Source: Phytomonas francai (lineage: Eukaryota; Euglenozoa; Kinetoplastea; Trypanosomatida; Trypanosomatidae). From it: DNA of 64,000 nucleotides. The stretch is from assembly GCA_001766655.1 (NCBI GenBank), contig MJCC01000002.1, forward strand, positions 529,050 through 593,049, read 5' to 3'. Under the pieces are notes generated by a model. It was not told where the DNA came from. It worked only from the letters and a program-made list of their open reading frames with translations, and made no database searches. Position numbers and translations under genes: made by a program. Positions 50,992-59,738 of this stretch are shown piece by piece (position 1 is the first letter of the stretch; the number at the start of each line of letters is the position of its first letter).

Positions 50992-51606
50992 ATGCGGCGG
51001 CGCGGGGCCGTGGACCCCCCCCCGGGCGCGCGGCCCGCCCCCGCCCTCCTCCGCGCCGTCTACGCGCTCTACTGGAAGGAGGCCTTCCTCGGCAGCTGCG
51101 TCGCGGTCGCCGCGGACGTCGTGGTCTCGGCCGGCCACCACTACAACGCCACGCGGGACGACGTCGGCGACTTCAGCGTGCTTGTGGGCCCGCAGGCGTG
51201 GGTGCGCGCCGCGTACGGGGCGAAGAACCGCGCGCACGACGTCCTCGTGCTGTGGCTCGTCGGCCCCGTCGCGGACTGCGCGCGGCTGCGCGGATTCCTG
51301 CCCCCGCCCCGCGCGCGCGTCGCGACGGTGTGGCTCGCAGTGAAGCCCCCGCACGCGCCGGTGGTCTCGCCCGGGGTGGTTGTCGAGAGCGGGCCCGACG
51401 GCTGCCTCGCCCGCGGGACCGTCAGCACGACGGGCTCGAGCGGGGCCCCGGTCGTCGACGGCGCCGGCGCGCACATCGTCGGGCTTCACCTGACCTCGAA
51501 CACGCGGCAGGGCTCACGCGTCTCCGGGTTCATCCCTGCACGGAAGGTCGTCGCCGTCTTGGCGGAGATGGGCGTCGTCGTGCGGGGCCCTGACGAGCCG
51601 TCGTAG
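50992..51606 (+). CDS. compact trypsin-fold serine protease
   Basis: A 204-residue protein with a chymotrypsin-type core. The His region is VVVSAGHHYN with probable catalytic His49, the Asp region is RAHDVLVLWL with Asp83, and the Ser region is TGSSGAPVVDG with Ser150 in the GxSGxP pattern, followed by AHIVGLHL. The triad appears complete. The His-Asp-Ser spacing (34 and 67 residues) is short compared with trypsin, as in minimal HtrA-like or viral-type cores. No PDZ domain follows. The start is uncertain: the ATG at 50992 lies next to a C9 tract (about 51014-51022), and a signal-like frame upstream is offset, so a frameshift there is possible. The gene is extremely GC-rich. Confidence 0.7.
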   Translation: MRRRGAVDPPPGARPAPALLRAVYALYWKEAFLGSCVAVAADVVVSAGHHYNATRDDVGDFSVLVGPQAWVRAAYGAKNRAHDVLVLWLVGPVADCARLRGFLPPPRARVATVWLAVKPPHAPVVSPGVVVESGPDGCLARGTVSTTGSSGAPVVDGAGAHIVGLHLTSNTRQGSRVSGFIPARKVVAVLAEMGVVVRGPDEPS

Positions 51607-51928
51607 GGGGTGCGTGTGTGTGTGGGGAGGGGGCGCGGGATGTCTTGCGTCCTGCACACGATCCCGTCGCTAGACCCGTGTAGGGAGATACCGATATACC
51701 TCACCTGATTCAACTCTTAATTCATAATTGGTGATAGAAACAATACTAATAAAAAAAAAATAAAAAAATGATTACCCGGCTCAGACGTTTATTTATCTTC
51801 ATTTTTTATATGTGTGCTCTGGTTACTATTTTCCCATTTTGAATGGATTTACTATCGCAGAGGTTTTCTATATATATATCTATATCTATATATAGATATA
51901 TAGATAGATAGATAGATATACGTTACAT
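51607..51928. other. intergenic, protease to mitoferrin
   Basis: Changes from GC-rich to AT-rich near 51720; ends in TATA/GATA repeats including a 20-bp perfect palindrome. Confidence 0.6.
51881..51900 (+). repeat. 20-bp perfect AT-rich palindrome and GATA repeat
   Basis: Bases 51881-51900 are self-complementary; GATA tetranucleotides continue to about 51918, ten bases before the mitoferrin start. Confidence 0.85.
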
Positions 51929-52798
51929 ATGGCAACAAATCTGCCTTTCCACTCTGCGGTAGCAGATGAGAGAGGTGGAAACGCATTTTATTTTTCTATG
52001 AGTGAGCTCATCGCAGGCGCCGTCGCCGGATTCGCGGAACATGTCATTATGTTTCCTTTCGATACCGTCAAAACTCGCGTGCAGTCTGGTGCGACGAAGG
52101 GGATCATAGACACGTTCCGTCGTATGTGGAAGGGCGAGAGGGTATGGCATATGTACCGCGGCTGCGTGCCGATCCTCTTTTCAGCGTTACCGGCACACGC
52201 GGCTTACTTTGGCGCTTATGAGGCTTTCAAACGCATTACGGGGTGTTCCAATGTGGGGGTTGCGGTGTCGGCGAGCATAGCAACCATCGCCCACGATGCC
52301 GTCTCGACGCCCTTTGATGTGATTAAACAACGTATGCAAATGGACCGGAAGCGCCATTTTAAGTCGTCTTTTAGATGTGGTAAGCATATTTTACGGCATG
52401 AGGGGATGCATGCAATGTTTGTGTCCCTTCCAACAACTGTTCTGATGAATGTTCCTCACAGTGCGACCTATTGGTTGGTGTACGAGGCTTTCTTTTCTAT
52501 TTTCCACGACGACTCCCGGAGACCGGAGGAGGATCACATAACATTAGATTATTTAGCTGCCGGGTTTTTAGCAGGAGCTGGCGCTGCCGTGGTTTCCTTT
52601 CCTATGGACACAATCAAAACACAGTTGCAGCTTGGACATGGCCATGGCTTCTTGCCAGTTTTAAGGGATCTCATTTACAAGAGAGGAATACGCGGTGTAT
52701 TTGCTGGTGTTTTACCTAGAATTTTGTATACGGCGCCCTCTGGGGCATTAATGATGGTTGCTTATCAAACCACGAAGGATATTCTTATTCCAAAGTGA
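51929..52798 (+). CDS. mitoferrin, mitochondrial iron carrier (SLC25 family)
   Basis: Imports iron across the mitochondrial inner membrane for haem and Fe-S synthesis. The product is 289 residues with three tandem carrier repeats carrying signatures PFDTVKTR, PFDVIKQR and PMDTIKTQ. Mitoferrin-type features are AGAVAGFAEHVIMFPFD, LPAHAAYFGAYE, and the second-repeat block AHDAVSTPFDVIKQRMQM (AHD followed by KQRMQM is typical of MRS3/4 and SLC25A28/37). The T. brucei counterpart is, from memory, MCP17, and Leishmania has MIT1. It is full length. Six transmembrane helices are expected, with no cleaved presequence. Confidence 0.93.
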   Translation: MATNLPFHSAVADERGGNAFYFSMSELIAGAVAGFAEHVIMFPFDTVKTRVQSGATKGIIDTFRRMWKGERVWHMYRGCVPILFSALPAHAAYFGAYEAFKRITGCSNVGVAVSASIATIAHDAVSTPFDVIKQRMQMDRKRHFKSSFRCGKHILRHEGMHAMFVSLPTTVLMNVPHSATYWLVYEAFFSIFHDDSRRPEEDHITLDYLAAGFLAGAGAAVVSFPMDTIKTQLQLGHGHGFLPVLRDLIYKRGIRGVFAGVLPRILYTAPSGALMMVAYQTTKDILIPK

Positions 52799-53237
52799 AA
52801 TATGCTATGCTGCTTATCTTTTTCAATGAAGAAAAAGGAAAAGAAAATTCAGTTCTTTTTTTTTTTGTTTCAAAAGACGACCATAATAGCTAGATCGGAT
52901 TTTTTCCCCTTTGAAAACATATTATCAAAGAAAATTAAATCAACTAATACAACAGTGTTAACTTTGCATTTTATTATTATTTAATCGTTGAGTATTGAGA
53001 ATGGTATCGTTTCCGCTTTTAAGCGTTAAGGTAAGTTTAAGTGTTTCTTTTTTTTTTCCGCTTCTAACCGAAAGCGATTTTAGTTCTCTCAGTCTTCCTG
53101 ATAAAGTTATTGTTTAGCTTTAGAGAAAAACTCCATGCACAAGAGTAGAATTTTTAATTCGTCATCTTGAGTCTCATCTACTTTGCTCCTTTTTCTTTTA
53201 CGATCGAACCCTTGATTAAAAAAAGAGTATAGCAAGA
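52799..53237. other. intergenic
   Basis: AT-rich with T-runs; no gene seen. Confidence 0.6.
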
Positions 53238-53822
53238 ATGAGTGGATCTTTCGCTCTAAGGAAGCTACTCTATGCTAATATTCAAGATGAGGACGTGACC
53301 AAGCGTGGATATCATTTCTCTGGAAGTTATGAGCCCCTGCTAGGGTCTGTCTCCATCTTCCAACCGTCCGCCATTGCTCCTCGTAGCGGACTGAGATTCG
53401 CCTCGGTGTGTTTTGGTGCGTGTACGTTGGGCTGCTTAACCATGAAAACGCGCAATAAGGAAAAGTGGTGGTTGGGGTTGTTTATTCTAGCTGCGTTTTA
53501 CTACAACTCTGTCAAAGCACATAAAGTGAACAATGGACTTGTGGGGCACCAGTGTGGTTTCTTTGCGTCCGCGTTGGGTACGATTGGCTGTACAGGCCGT
53601 CTCTTGCTTCGCAGTGGATCTCCTCGGACGAATAGGATGCTTCTAGCTCTTTTCGTGGGGTTGATGTGGTATGAGATCGGGCGCTACCATCTCTGGGCGG
53701 AACACGTTACTGAGTTTAAGCGCGACATCACCCCAGAGCGCTACCATAACCTATTGAGCGAGTATGTTCCGCAAAATGTAGCTATTGAATTTATGCCTTA
53801 CCGAGACATCTCATCATACTGA
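53238..53822 (+). CDS. small multi-pass membrane protein, unknown function
   Basis: A 194-residue protein with about three to four hydrophobic spans between residues 52 and 155: around FASVCFGACTLGCLTM, WWLGLFILAAFYY, GFFASALGTIGCTG and MLLALFVGLMWYEIGRYHLW. Gly and small residues line the spans, reminiscent of TMEM14-type four-helix proteins, but the similarity is only in outline. The hydrophilic N terminus (50 residues) has no clear signal or presequence. The tail contains Arg/Tyr motifs. Membrane location is confident; which membrane is unknown. Confidence 0.8.
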   Translation: MSGSFALRKLLYANIQDEDVTKRGYHFSGSYEPLLGSVSIFQPSAIAPRSGLRFASVCFGACTLGCLTMKTRNKEKWWLGLFILAAFYYNSVKAHKVNNGLVGHQCGFFASALGTIGCTGRLLLRSGSPRTNRMLLALFVGLMWYEIGRYHLWAEHVTEFKRDITPERYHNLLSEYVPQNVAIEFMPYRDISSY

Positions 53823-54107
53823 GAGAGGGTGATGTGCGGACAAAGAGAGCGGAGCGAGGAGACGGGGATGGGGGAAGTCATTCGATTAAACTTCAATTAT
53901 TTATACCTTGTCCCTTTTCACGAAAGGCGGAGACACGTTAATTGTTCATTTTTTCGTTCCTCCCATCCCCCCCCCCCCCTGAGTGTCTTACCCAGAAGGT
54001 GAAATTATCAATCACAGTCTGTTACAAATTAAAAAAAAAAGGAAAAAAGGAACTCTATCGAACCCGAGATCAAGAGCGCATCTTTCCGTTACAAGCGAGA
54101 TCGAATC

Positions 54108-55109
54108 ATGTCGAAACCGAAGTCCGTTATCCTGGACCACGACGGCGGGGTGGACGACCTGGTAGCGCTGGCCCTACTCCTGGCGAACCCGGAGAGTGTG
54201 AGGGTGATTGGCACGATCGTCATGGACGCGGACTGCCTCATCGACCAGGCCTTCGAGGCGTCTGGGAAGCTGATGTGTCTGATGCACCGCACCGAGTCCA
54301 CGCCGCTCTTCCCGATCGGCCGGAGCTCGCTCAAAGGGGTCAACCCCTTCCCGTGGGAGTGGCGCTGCGCGGCCTCGGATGTCAACTTCCTGCCCGCGCT
54401 CAACGAGCCACCGACGCTGGAGTTGTGGGCGCGGGAGCGGGGCCGGGAGGAGGGGCGCACGGGCGAGCAGCTCCTCGCGGACCTCGTGATGGGCTCGCCG
54501 GAGCCGGTGACCCTCTGCGTGACCGGGCCCCTCTCCAACGTCGCGTGGTGCATCCAGCAGTACGGCCAGCGGTTCTGCGAGAAGGTCGAGGCCTGCGTTC
54601 TTATGGGCGGCGCCGTCGACGTCCGCGGGAACGTCTTCGTCGAGGGCAGGACCGACGGGACGGCGGAGTGGAATATCTTCTGGGACCCGCCCGCGGCCAG
54701 GGCCGTCTTGACGAACCCGGATCTGCGTACCGTCTTGCTTTCCCTGGACGCCACCAACGCGGTGCCCATCGTTCCGGAACTGATTCAGCGGTATGGGGCA
54801 CAGAATATGTACGTCCTCTCCCAGTTCGTGGGATCGGCGTGGAGCAACTGTTTGCATATTGGTATCTTTCGCCCTGAAGATGAATATTACGCCTGGGACG
54901 TTTTGACAGCCGCGTACATTGTCGACCCTTCAATCATGGAAATCGAGTCTGTCAAGCTGGATGTTGTGGTGGAAAAGAACCAAAGCGAGGGAAGGACCAT
55001 CCGTTCGAACGACTCGAAGGGTAACACATGGGTGGGGAGAAACCCTAACGCGCAGAAGTTTTATGATCTCGCTGTTTCGAGCATGAGAAAGTGTCTGATG
55101 AAGATTTAA
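54108..55109 (+). CDS. IAGNH: inosine-adenosine-guanosine nucleoside hydrolase (IAG-NH)
   Basis: Cleaves the N-glycosidic bond of purine nucleosides for purine salvage, which kinetoplastids need because they cannot make purines. The product is 333 residues. The calcium/ribose aspartate cluster is LDHDGGVDD at residues 9-17. The segments VTGPLSNVAWCIQQYG, MGGAVDVRGNVF and DGTAEWNIFWDPPAA are nearly the same as I recall in the T. vivax IAG enzyme. Instead of the catalytic His of IU-type hydrolases there is Trp263 in YYAWDVLTAAY, and Trp83/Trp85 lie in FPWEWRC. IAG enzymes activate the base by stacking it between such tryptophans. The gene is GC-rich to about 54730 and then changes composition. 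Confidence 0.96.
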   Translation: MSKPKSVILDHDGGVDDLVALALLLANPESVRVIGTIVMDADCLIDQAFEASGKLMCLMHRTESTPLFPIGRSSLKGVNPFPWEWRCAASDVNFLPALNEPPTLELWARERGREEGRTGEQLLADLVMGSPEPVTLCVTGPLSNVAWCIQQYGQRFCEKVEACVLMGGAVDVRGNVFVEGRTDGTAEWNIFWDPPAARAVLTNPDLRTVLLSLDATNAVPIVPELIQRYGAQNMYVLSQFVGSAWSNCLHIGIFRPEDEYYAWDVLTAAYIVDPSIMEIESVKLDVVVEKNQSEGRTIRSNDSKGNTWVGRNPNAQKFYDLAVSSMRKCLMKI

Positions 55110-55452
55110 AGAGGTTATTTTATTCTTTTCAGTTGACATAATTTTATTTTTACGTTACCTCTTCTCTAACTTTTGATTTTCATTATTTCCTGGATATATA
55201 TTAACTTTATATTGAAACGAAATATCCGTTAAGTATTTTATGTGTAACAGCGTTTTCCTTTTACCTTTTTATATTACTTGTGCGAAGTTGATAAGGACAG
55301 TGTTGAAATTGCTTCAAAGGCATGCCAATGCCAAACACGAAACCATACAATGCAAATGTTACCATTTATTTATGTATGCATGTACCTCCTTGATACGCTT
55401 TTCAGTATCCAGAATATCTATACTTCTTGAATAGCATAGAGTAGAAAACACG
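55110..55452. other. intergenic, IAG-NH to LRR gene
   Basis: AT-rich; no gene seen. Confidence 0.6.
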
Positions 55453-57633
55453 ATGGAAAACTCAACGGTGCAAGCCCCATTTTTGTGCTTCCCCTCGATC
55501 ATCGCCACCGCCGATGGAGGACAGTTATTTTCCAATCCAACTTTCGTGAATAAATCCGATTATCAAAAATTTTACAATTACAAAGCCTCTAAAGGCAGGA
55601 CTTTGTTGAGAGATCGGACGACCTCGGCTACGGAATTGCCCACGTTACTTCCGAAAGGATTGCATTATATAGCCAACTTCGTGTCCTTTGAGGATCTCTA
55701 TTCTGATGGAGCATTCAAGCAATCAAAGCGAAACCTCGTCAGTATCACCAGCGAGCATCTCTCTCTTCTGTATCTGTCCAAGTGTATTGATCGAGACTTG
55801 GCCCCGTCGTGGGAGCGGGAAGTGCGATTCATGGAATTTGTTAGCAGCAACTGCAAAGGGAACTTCTTTTGCCTTCCCGAGAGTGGATTGGGACCGGCAA
55901 GCGCTGACGTCATCAAATGCATTTTGTCGAACAACAAAACGTACAGTATTCTGGATTTGAGCGATAACTACTTGAGGGATGAGGGCGCTCAGTTCATCGC
56001 GGAGCTTTTACGGGTTAACCGGACCCTCGTACACCTTGGGTTGGGCTCTAACGATATCAGCTACAAAGGTGTCTCCGCCATTGCAAATGCTCTGGAACAC
56101 AACAAAACGGTCGTTTCTCTGGATCTAGGGGCGAAGTCGGGGGTGAATGCCAATCACATCGGAAGCCAAGGAGCGGAGGCGCTTGGCAGGGTTCTTAAGA
56201 CCAATGAAGTACTCTCGAAGCTCGACTTGGGTAGCAATGGTCTTGGGCCGTGTGGCCTCTCATTTCTGGCCTCTAGCCTGATCGAAAACAACACCTTGAA
56301 GCATCTGAATCTAAATAGCAATAATCTAGGGCTCGAAGGCGCGCGAATCCTCGCTACTATATTGAAGTCTGGTCGTCTCGTCCACCTTTCCCTGGAACGA
56401 AACGCCTTGACGGATGCTGGTGGTCACGTCGTCATCCAGGCCATTCATTCCGCAATTCGGGATGGTGAAAGCATGTTAGAGCACTTAAACCTCAAAAACA
56501 ACGGGCTCGGAGAGCATTCGGCGAAGATTATTGGCAAGATTCTGCCAAACATCTCTAACCTTCGGTCGCTCATTTTGTCCTGCAATGAATTTTCGGAGTC
56601 GGCAAGCTTTATCGCGGAGGGTCTTATGGAGAACAAGTCGATTACCACGCTCGATATGAGCAATTGTAAGATCCGCGAGAAGGTTGGAGTGCACTTTGGA
56701 AATGCCCTCATTGTGAATAACACGTTGAAATCCTTGAATTTTAGCAAAAACAAACTAAAAGACCGAGGGGCGAGGGAAATCTCGCGCGGTTTGACGGTAA
56801 ACAAAGCCTTGCTTTCTTTGAATATTTCTTCTAACATGATTGGCGATGAAGGAGGGAACGCGGTTGCGACTGCCCTAGTCTCGAACAATACGCTTCGGGA
56901 GCTTGATTTAAAGCGGAATACTATGTCCACTACGACGGGCAACCTCCTCTATCAAAGCCTTCGTGGTCGTTCCTCAGTTGACCGTTTAGACGCTGCGTAC
57001 AATGATTTTTCGTACAAATGTTTCATGAATATAAAGGGTTGCCTTGAAAGGAATGCCCAGTCCAACAAACAATTGATTATTCCCAAGCTAAAGGAGGAGA
57101 TCGAAGTTTTAGAGCCCAAACAGATGGAACTTTTTCAAGCACAAGAGAAGATCGACATGGAAAAGAGGATTGTTAAGGACAGAATGGAGCAGCTTCTGAG
57201 AAGGACAGAGGAAGCTCGCGTTGTATCGGAAAAAATGAAGCGAAGTATTTTTGACTTGGAGAAGAATGCAGAGCGATTTCGAGTTATTTGCGAGGCCGAG
57301 GAGAGCGTATTCCAGCGCTCTAGGGATGAGTTGACAGCGGAAATGTTTTCGTACAAGCATAAGAAGACTGGCATGGAGACCCGAATTCAGCAGGAAAAGG
57401 AAAAAACCGATAAACTCACAAGGGAGATAGAAAAGATGCGGCTTCAAATAAAGCGAATTGAGGAAAGCGAAAACGAGCGTTTGGCCCCTCTGCTGAATGA
57501 GATGACTAATGCAAATGCGGACAAAGATAGAGAAGAAAGGGATACAAAAGCTGAGGCAGAAAAGTTAGTAGCCCTCACTCTACATCAAAAAGAACTCGAA
57601 GTTCTCCTTACTCAGCGTAGCGCAAAAAAATAG
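55453..57633 (+). CDS. leucine-rich repeat protein with C-terminal coiled coil
   Basis: A 726-residue protein. Residues about 155-530 contain twelve or so ribonuclease-inhibitor-type LRRs of 28 residues. Typical units are LDLSDNYLRDEGAQFIAELL and LNISSNMIGDEGGNAVATAL, each with an LxLxxNxI/L core. From about 540 to the end there is a long Lys/Glu-rich coiled coil. The N-terminal 150 residues are unique. The combination suggests a binding scaffold, possibly in the flagellum or cytoskeleton where such LRR/coiled-coil proteins are frequent. That location is inferred. No GTPase or kinase domain is attached. The ATG at 55453 is clear. Confidence 0.88.
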   Translation: MENSTVQAPFLCFPSIIATADGGQLFSNPTFVNKSDYQKFYNYKASKGRTLLRDRTTSATELPTLLPKGLHYIANFVSFEDLYSDGAFKQSKRNLVSITSEHLSLLYLSKCIDRDLAPSWEREVRFMEFVSSNCKGNFFCLPESGLGPASADVIKCILSNNKTYSILDLSDNYLRDEGAQFIAELLRVNRTLVHLGLGSNDISYKGVSAIANALEHNKTVVSLDLGAKSGVNANHIGSQGAEALGRVLKTNEVLSKLDLGSNGLGPCGLSFLASSLIENNTLKHLNLNSNNLGLEGARILATILKSGRLVHLSLERNALTDAGGHVVIQAIHSAIRDGESMLEHLNLKNNGLGEHSAKIIGKILPNISNLRSLILSCNEFSESASFIAEGLMENKSITTLDMSNCKIREKVGVHFGNALIVNNTLKSLNFSKNKLKDRGAREISRGLTVNKALLSLNISSNMIGDEGGNAVATALVSNNTLRELDLKRNTMSTTTGNLLYQSLRGRSSVDRLDAAYNDFSYKCFMNIKGCLERNAQSNKQLIIPKLKEEIEVLEPKQMELFQAQEKIDMEKRIVKDRMEQLLRRTEEARVVSEKMKRSIFDLEKNAERFRVICEAEESVFQRSRDELTAEMFSYKHKKTGMETRIQQEKEKTDKLTREIEKMRLQIKRIEESENERLAPLLNEMTNANADKDREERDTKAEAEKLVALTLHQKELEVLLTQRSAKK

Positions 57634-57814
57634 GATTTTATTTCCTTTTATGATCGCTCTTCAACTTGTTAACTTCTCGTTTCTGACACGATGTAAACTA
57701 TATCATTTTCTGTTAGAACCAATGTAAATGGATGGGGTGGGGTACAAAAAAATACGTATCTTACAAAATACATTTAGAAAATGCATAGAAGTAACCTAAG
57801 ACTTGTGTTGAGAT

Positions 57815-58678
57815 ATGGGAAGGAAATTTAAATGGCTTATATTTCACCTTCTTCCCCCCGTTTTCCATAGTTTTACTGCGCGCGGCGAGTGTTCTGACCT
57901 TTTTTCGTTTCAACACTTCAGATTCGTCGATGCTGTTCGCGAAAAGATGCCACGTCTTGTGGAATCGAATTCCCCCGACGCGAAGAAAGACGACAATTGT
58001 GGTTCCTTGATCTACCTTCTGCGAGTTAAAGGTGAAATCAGAGCTAATTCCATTTTCTTGCTATGGGGACGCCTTTTGCAGAGCTATCTTACGTTTTCAC
58101 AGAGCGGAGCACCGCCGTTTGTGATCGACAACGCTGGGCAGTCTCAGCCGAATCCACCGCACTACTTTGGATTTGGTGTCGAAAATCATGTGTGGTCCTC
58201 TGGGTTTAACACAAAAGACGGCGTTAAGGAGCTTATATTTCATTTTTACTTTGCCAACGAAGTGTTCGACACATTTTCTTGGATCATATCTTTTTGTCTC
58301 ATAGACAAACTTCAGCTCGCGTATTATGTGCAACAGACCCTCGATAAAACAGGCTTTTGCGAGCCCATAAAGAAGGACACGTTTCGTTTATCAACCGATT
58401 ATCTCATTCACATCTTATTCATTGTGTACTCCCTGGCCTTAAAATGGCATCTTGATTTCAGTGTTTCTCTGAGCTACATGGCACATTTACTTCCATTTTC
58501 CCGCACCCAACGCCGCGAAATTCTTTCCGCATCTACTCAGTTTGAGAGATACATCCTACGGCTTCTGGAATACAACTGCTTTGTAAGTGAAGATCAAGTA
58601 GCTCAGCTACTTGATCACTTTCTAAGTGCATCCGAGCAAAAAAGCGTCTTTGATGCCCATATGCATGGAGTGCATTGA
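57815..58678 (+). CDS. cyclin-like protein, PHO80 type (tentative)
   Basis: The maximal frame is 287 residues. The C-terminal half resembles a cyclin box: FRLSTDYLIHILFIVYSLALK, then LSYMAHLLPFSRTQRREI and FERYILRLLEYNCFVSED, which follows the PHO80/CYC2 order (helix, LGG.S..E, F...L.F.L). Such cyclins pair with CRK kinases. The similarity is weak. The start is doubtful: a strong pyrimidine tract ending in AG at 57869-57870 lies inside the frame, so the first in-frame ATG likely used is at 57947 (MPRLVESNSP), giving 243 residues. The first 44 residues are mostly read from that tract. Confidence 0.65.
   Translation: MGRKFKWLIFHLLPPVFHSFTARGECSDLFSFQHFRFVDAVREKMPRLVESNSPDAKKDDNCGSLIYLLRVKGEIRANSIFLLWGRLLQSYLTFSQSGAPPFVIDNAGQSQPNPPHYFGFGVENHVWSSGFNTKDGVKELIFHFYFANEVFDTFSWIISFCLIDKLQLAYYVQQTLDKTGFCEPIKKDTFRLSTDYLIHILFIVYSLALKWHLDFSVSLSYMAHLLPFSRTQRREILSASTQFERYILRLLEYNCFVSEDQVAQLLDHFLSASEQKSVFDAHMHGVH
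57840..57870 (+). promoter_or_regulatory. probable trans-splice acceptor for the cyclin-like gene
   Basis: Pyrimidine-rich run followed by the first AG at 57869-57870. It favours translation from 57947 rather than 57815; another AG at 57920-57921 follows a second pyrimidine run. Confidence 0.45.
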
Positions 58679-59084
58679 TAACCTGCTGCTGTTATTTTTT
58701 TTTTGGGGGTTTTTAATTCCTTTAGAGGCTACTGCTATTATATTATTCATATTTACATCAATTTATTATCATTACTCTCCCCTTTTCTAACCATTTTCAC
58801 TGATTGTGTAAATTAATTTTTGTTTTAAAAAAGAAACCCTTCAGCACTGATACTAATTCAACTGACGGAATCTGTACGGCTTGTCTTAAAATATTTTTAT
58901 TACTTCGCCTCAAGACTTTTTCCGTTAATAAACAAAGAAAAAAAAAATAAAGACAACTAAAGACATCAAGTCTCTATTTTTCACCTCATTCTAAATTATT
59001 TCCTTTTTATCTTAAAAAAAACACTTATTTCGGTTGCTTCTTTTTAATTACATCCTCAGTGCACTACTGAAATCCCAGTAAAAA
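58679..59084. other. intergenic
   Basis: AT-rich with T- and A-runs; no gene seen. Confidence 0.6.
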
Positions 59085-59738
59085 ATGTTCTATCCTAATG
59101 TGAATGTATCGCCATCTCAGATAATAAGCCTTCCCCAGGCCGTCCACGCGTACCAACCAATCCAGGCCATCCCATCCTATATCCCCCAGCCGCCCTTCAG
59201 CTGCTACTCCCCTCAACCCATTTTCCCCCAGCAAGCAGAGCAAACGATGGTTCCGGTGAATATCTGCATGCAGGGGAACCCGGTCTACACGACTTCCTCG
59301 AACCCGGCACTCTACGATAACTCTTCTCATAAGGATTTATGGATCCCATACCCGGATTCCTACCCCAAATTCCTAAATCAGAAACAGGACCAACTCGCGA
59401 TCCACTCACCCGAAGACGATCGGTATCGAAAGGAGATCATTGTCAACTATTTGGCACCAAAGGTTACGAAGGAAGATTTATTTGAGCTTTTTTCGCGCTT
59501 TGGTCCTCTGGATGGGGCCCATATTATATACGATCGGCAAACCAAACTTCCGCGTGGCTACGGGTTTGTCTGCTTCCGCAACCCGGAGAGCGCAAGCAAG
59601 GCGATGGAAGTAATGAACGGGTACAAGTTATGCGGAAAGCGTCTGAGGGTGAGTTATAGTACAAAACCCAGTAACATCGTCTCAAACGACTCGGCCTCTT
59701 CTCATATGAATAGTAGTGCGTATTGGGGGCTGCACTGA
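59085..59738 (+). CDS. RNA-binding protein with one RRM
   Basis: A 217-residue protein. The first 100 residues are rich in Pro, Gln, Tyr and Ser and are probably disordered. One RRM covers about residues 116-193: RNP2 EIIVNYL, a helix VTKEDLFELFSRFGPL, RNP1 RGYGFVCF, and a final helix/strand ending KRLRVSYS. Single-RRM proteins with low-complexity N termini are the main post-transcriptional regulators in kinetoplastids, acting on mRNA stability or translation. The individual member cannot be named. Aromatic RNP residues (Tyr, Phe, Phe) are intact, so RNA binding is expected. Confidence 0.92.
   Translation: MFYPNVNVSPSQIISLPQAVHAYQPIQAIPSYIPQPPFSCYSPQPIFPQQAEQTMVPVNICMQGNPVYTTSSNPALYDNSSHKDLWIPYPDSYPKFLNQKQDQLAIHSPEDDRYRKEIIVNYLAPKVTKEDLFELFSRFGPLDGAHIIYDRQTKLPRGYGFVCFRNPESASKAMEVMNGYKLCGKRLRVSYSTKPSNIVSNDSASSHMNSSAYWGLH

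Noticed and set aside
53942..54877. 311-codon frame overlapping the IAG nucleoside hydrolase
   Set aside because: It is the other-frame reading of a secure enzyme gene in a GC-rich patch.
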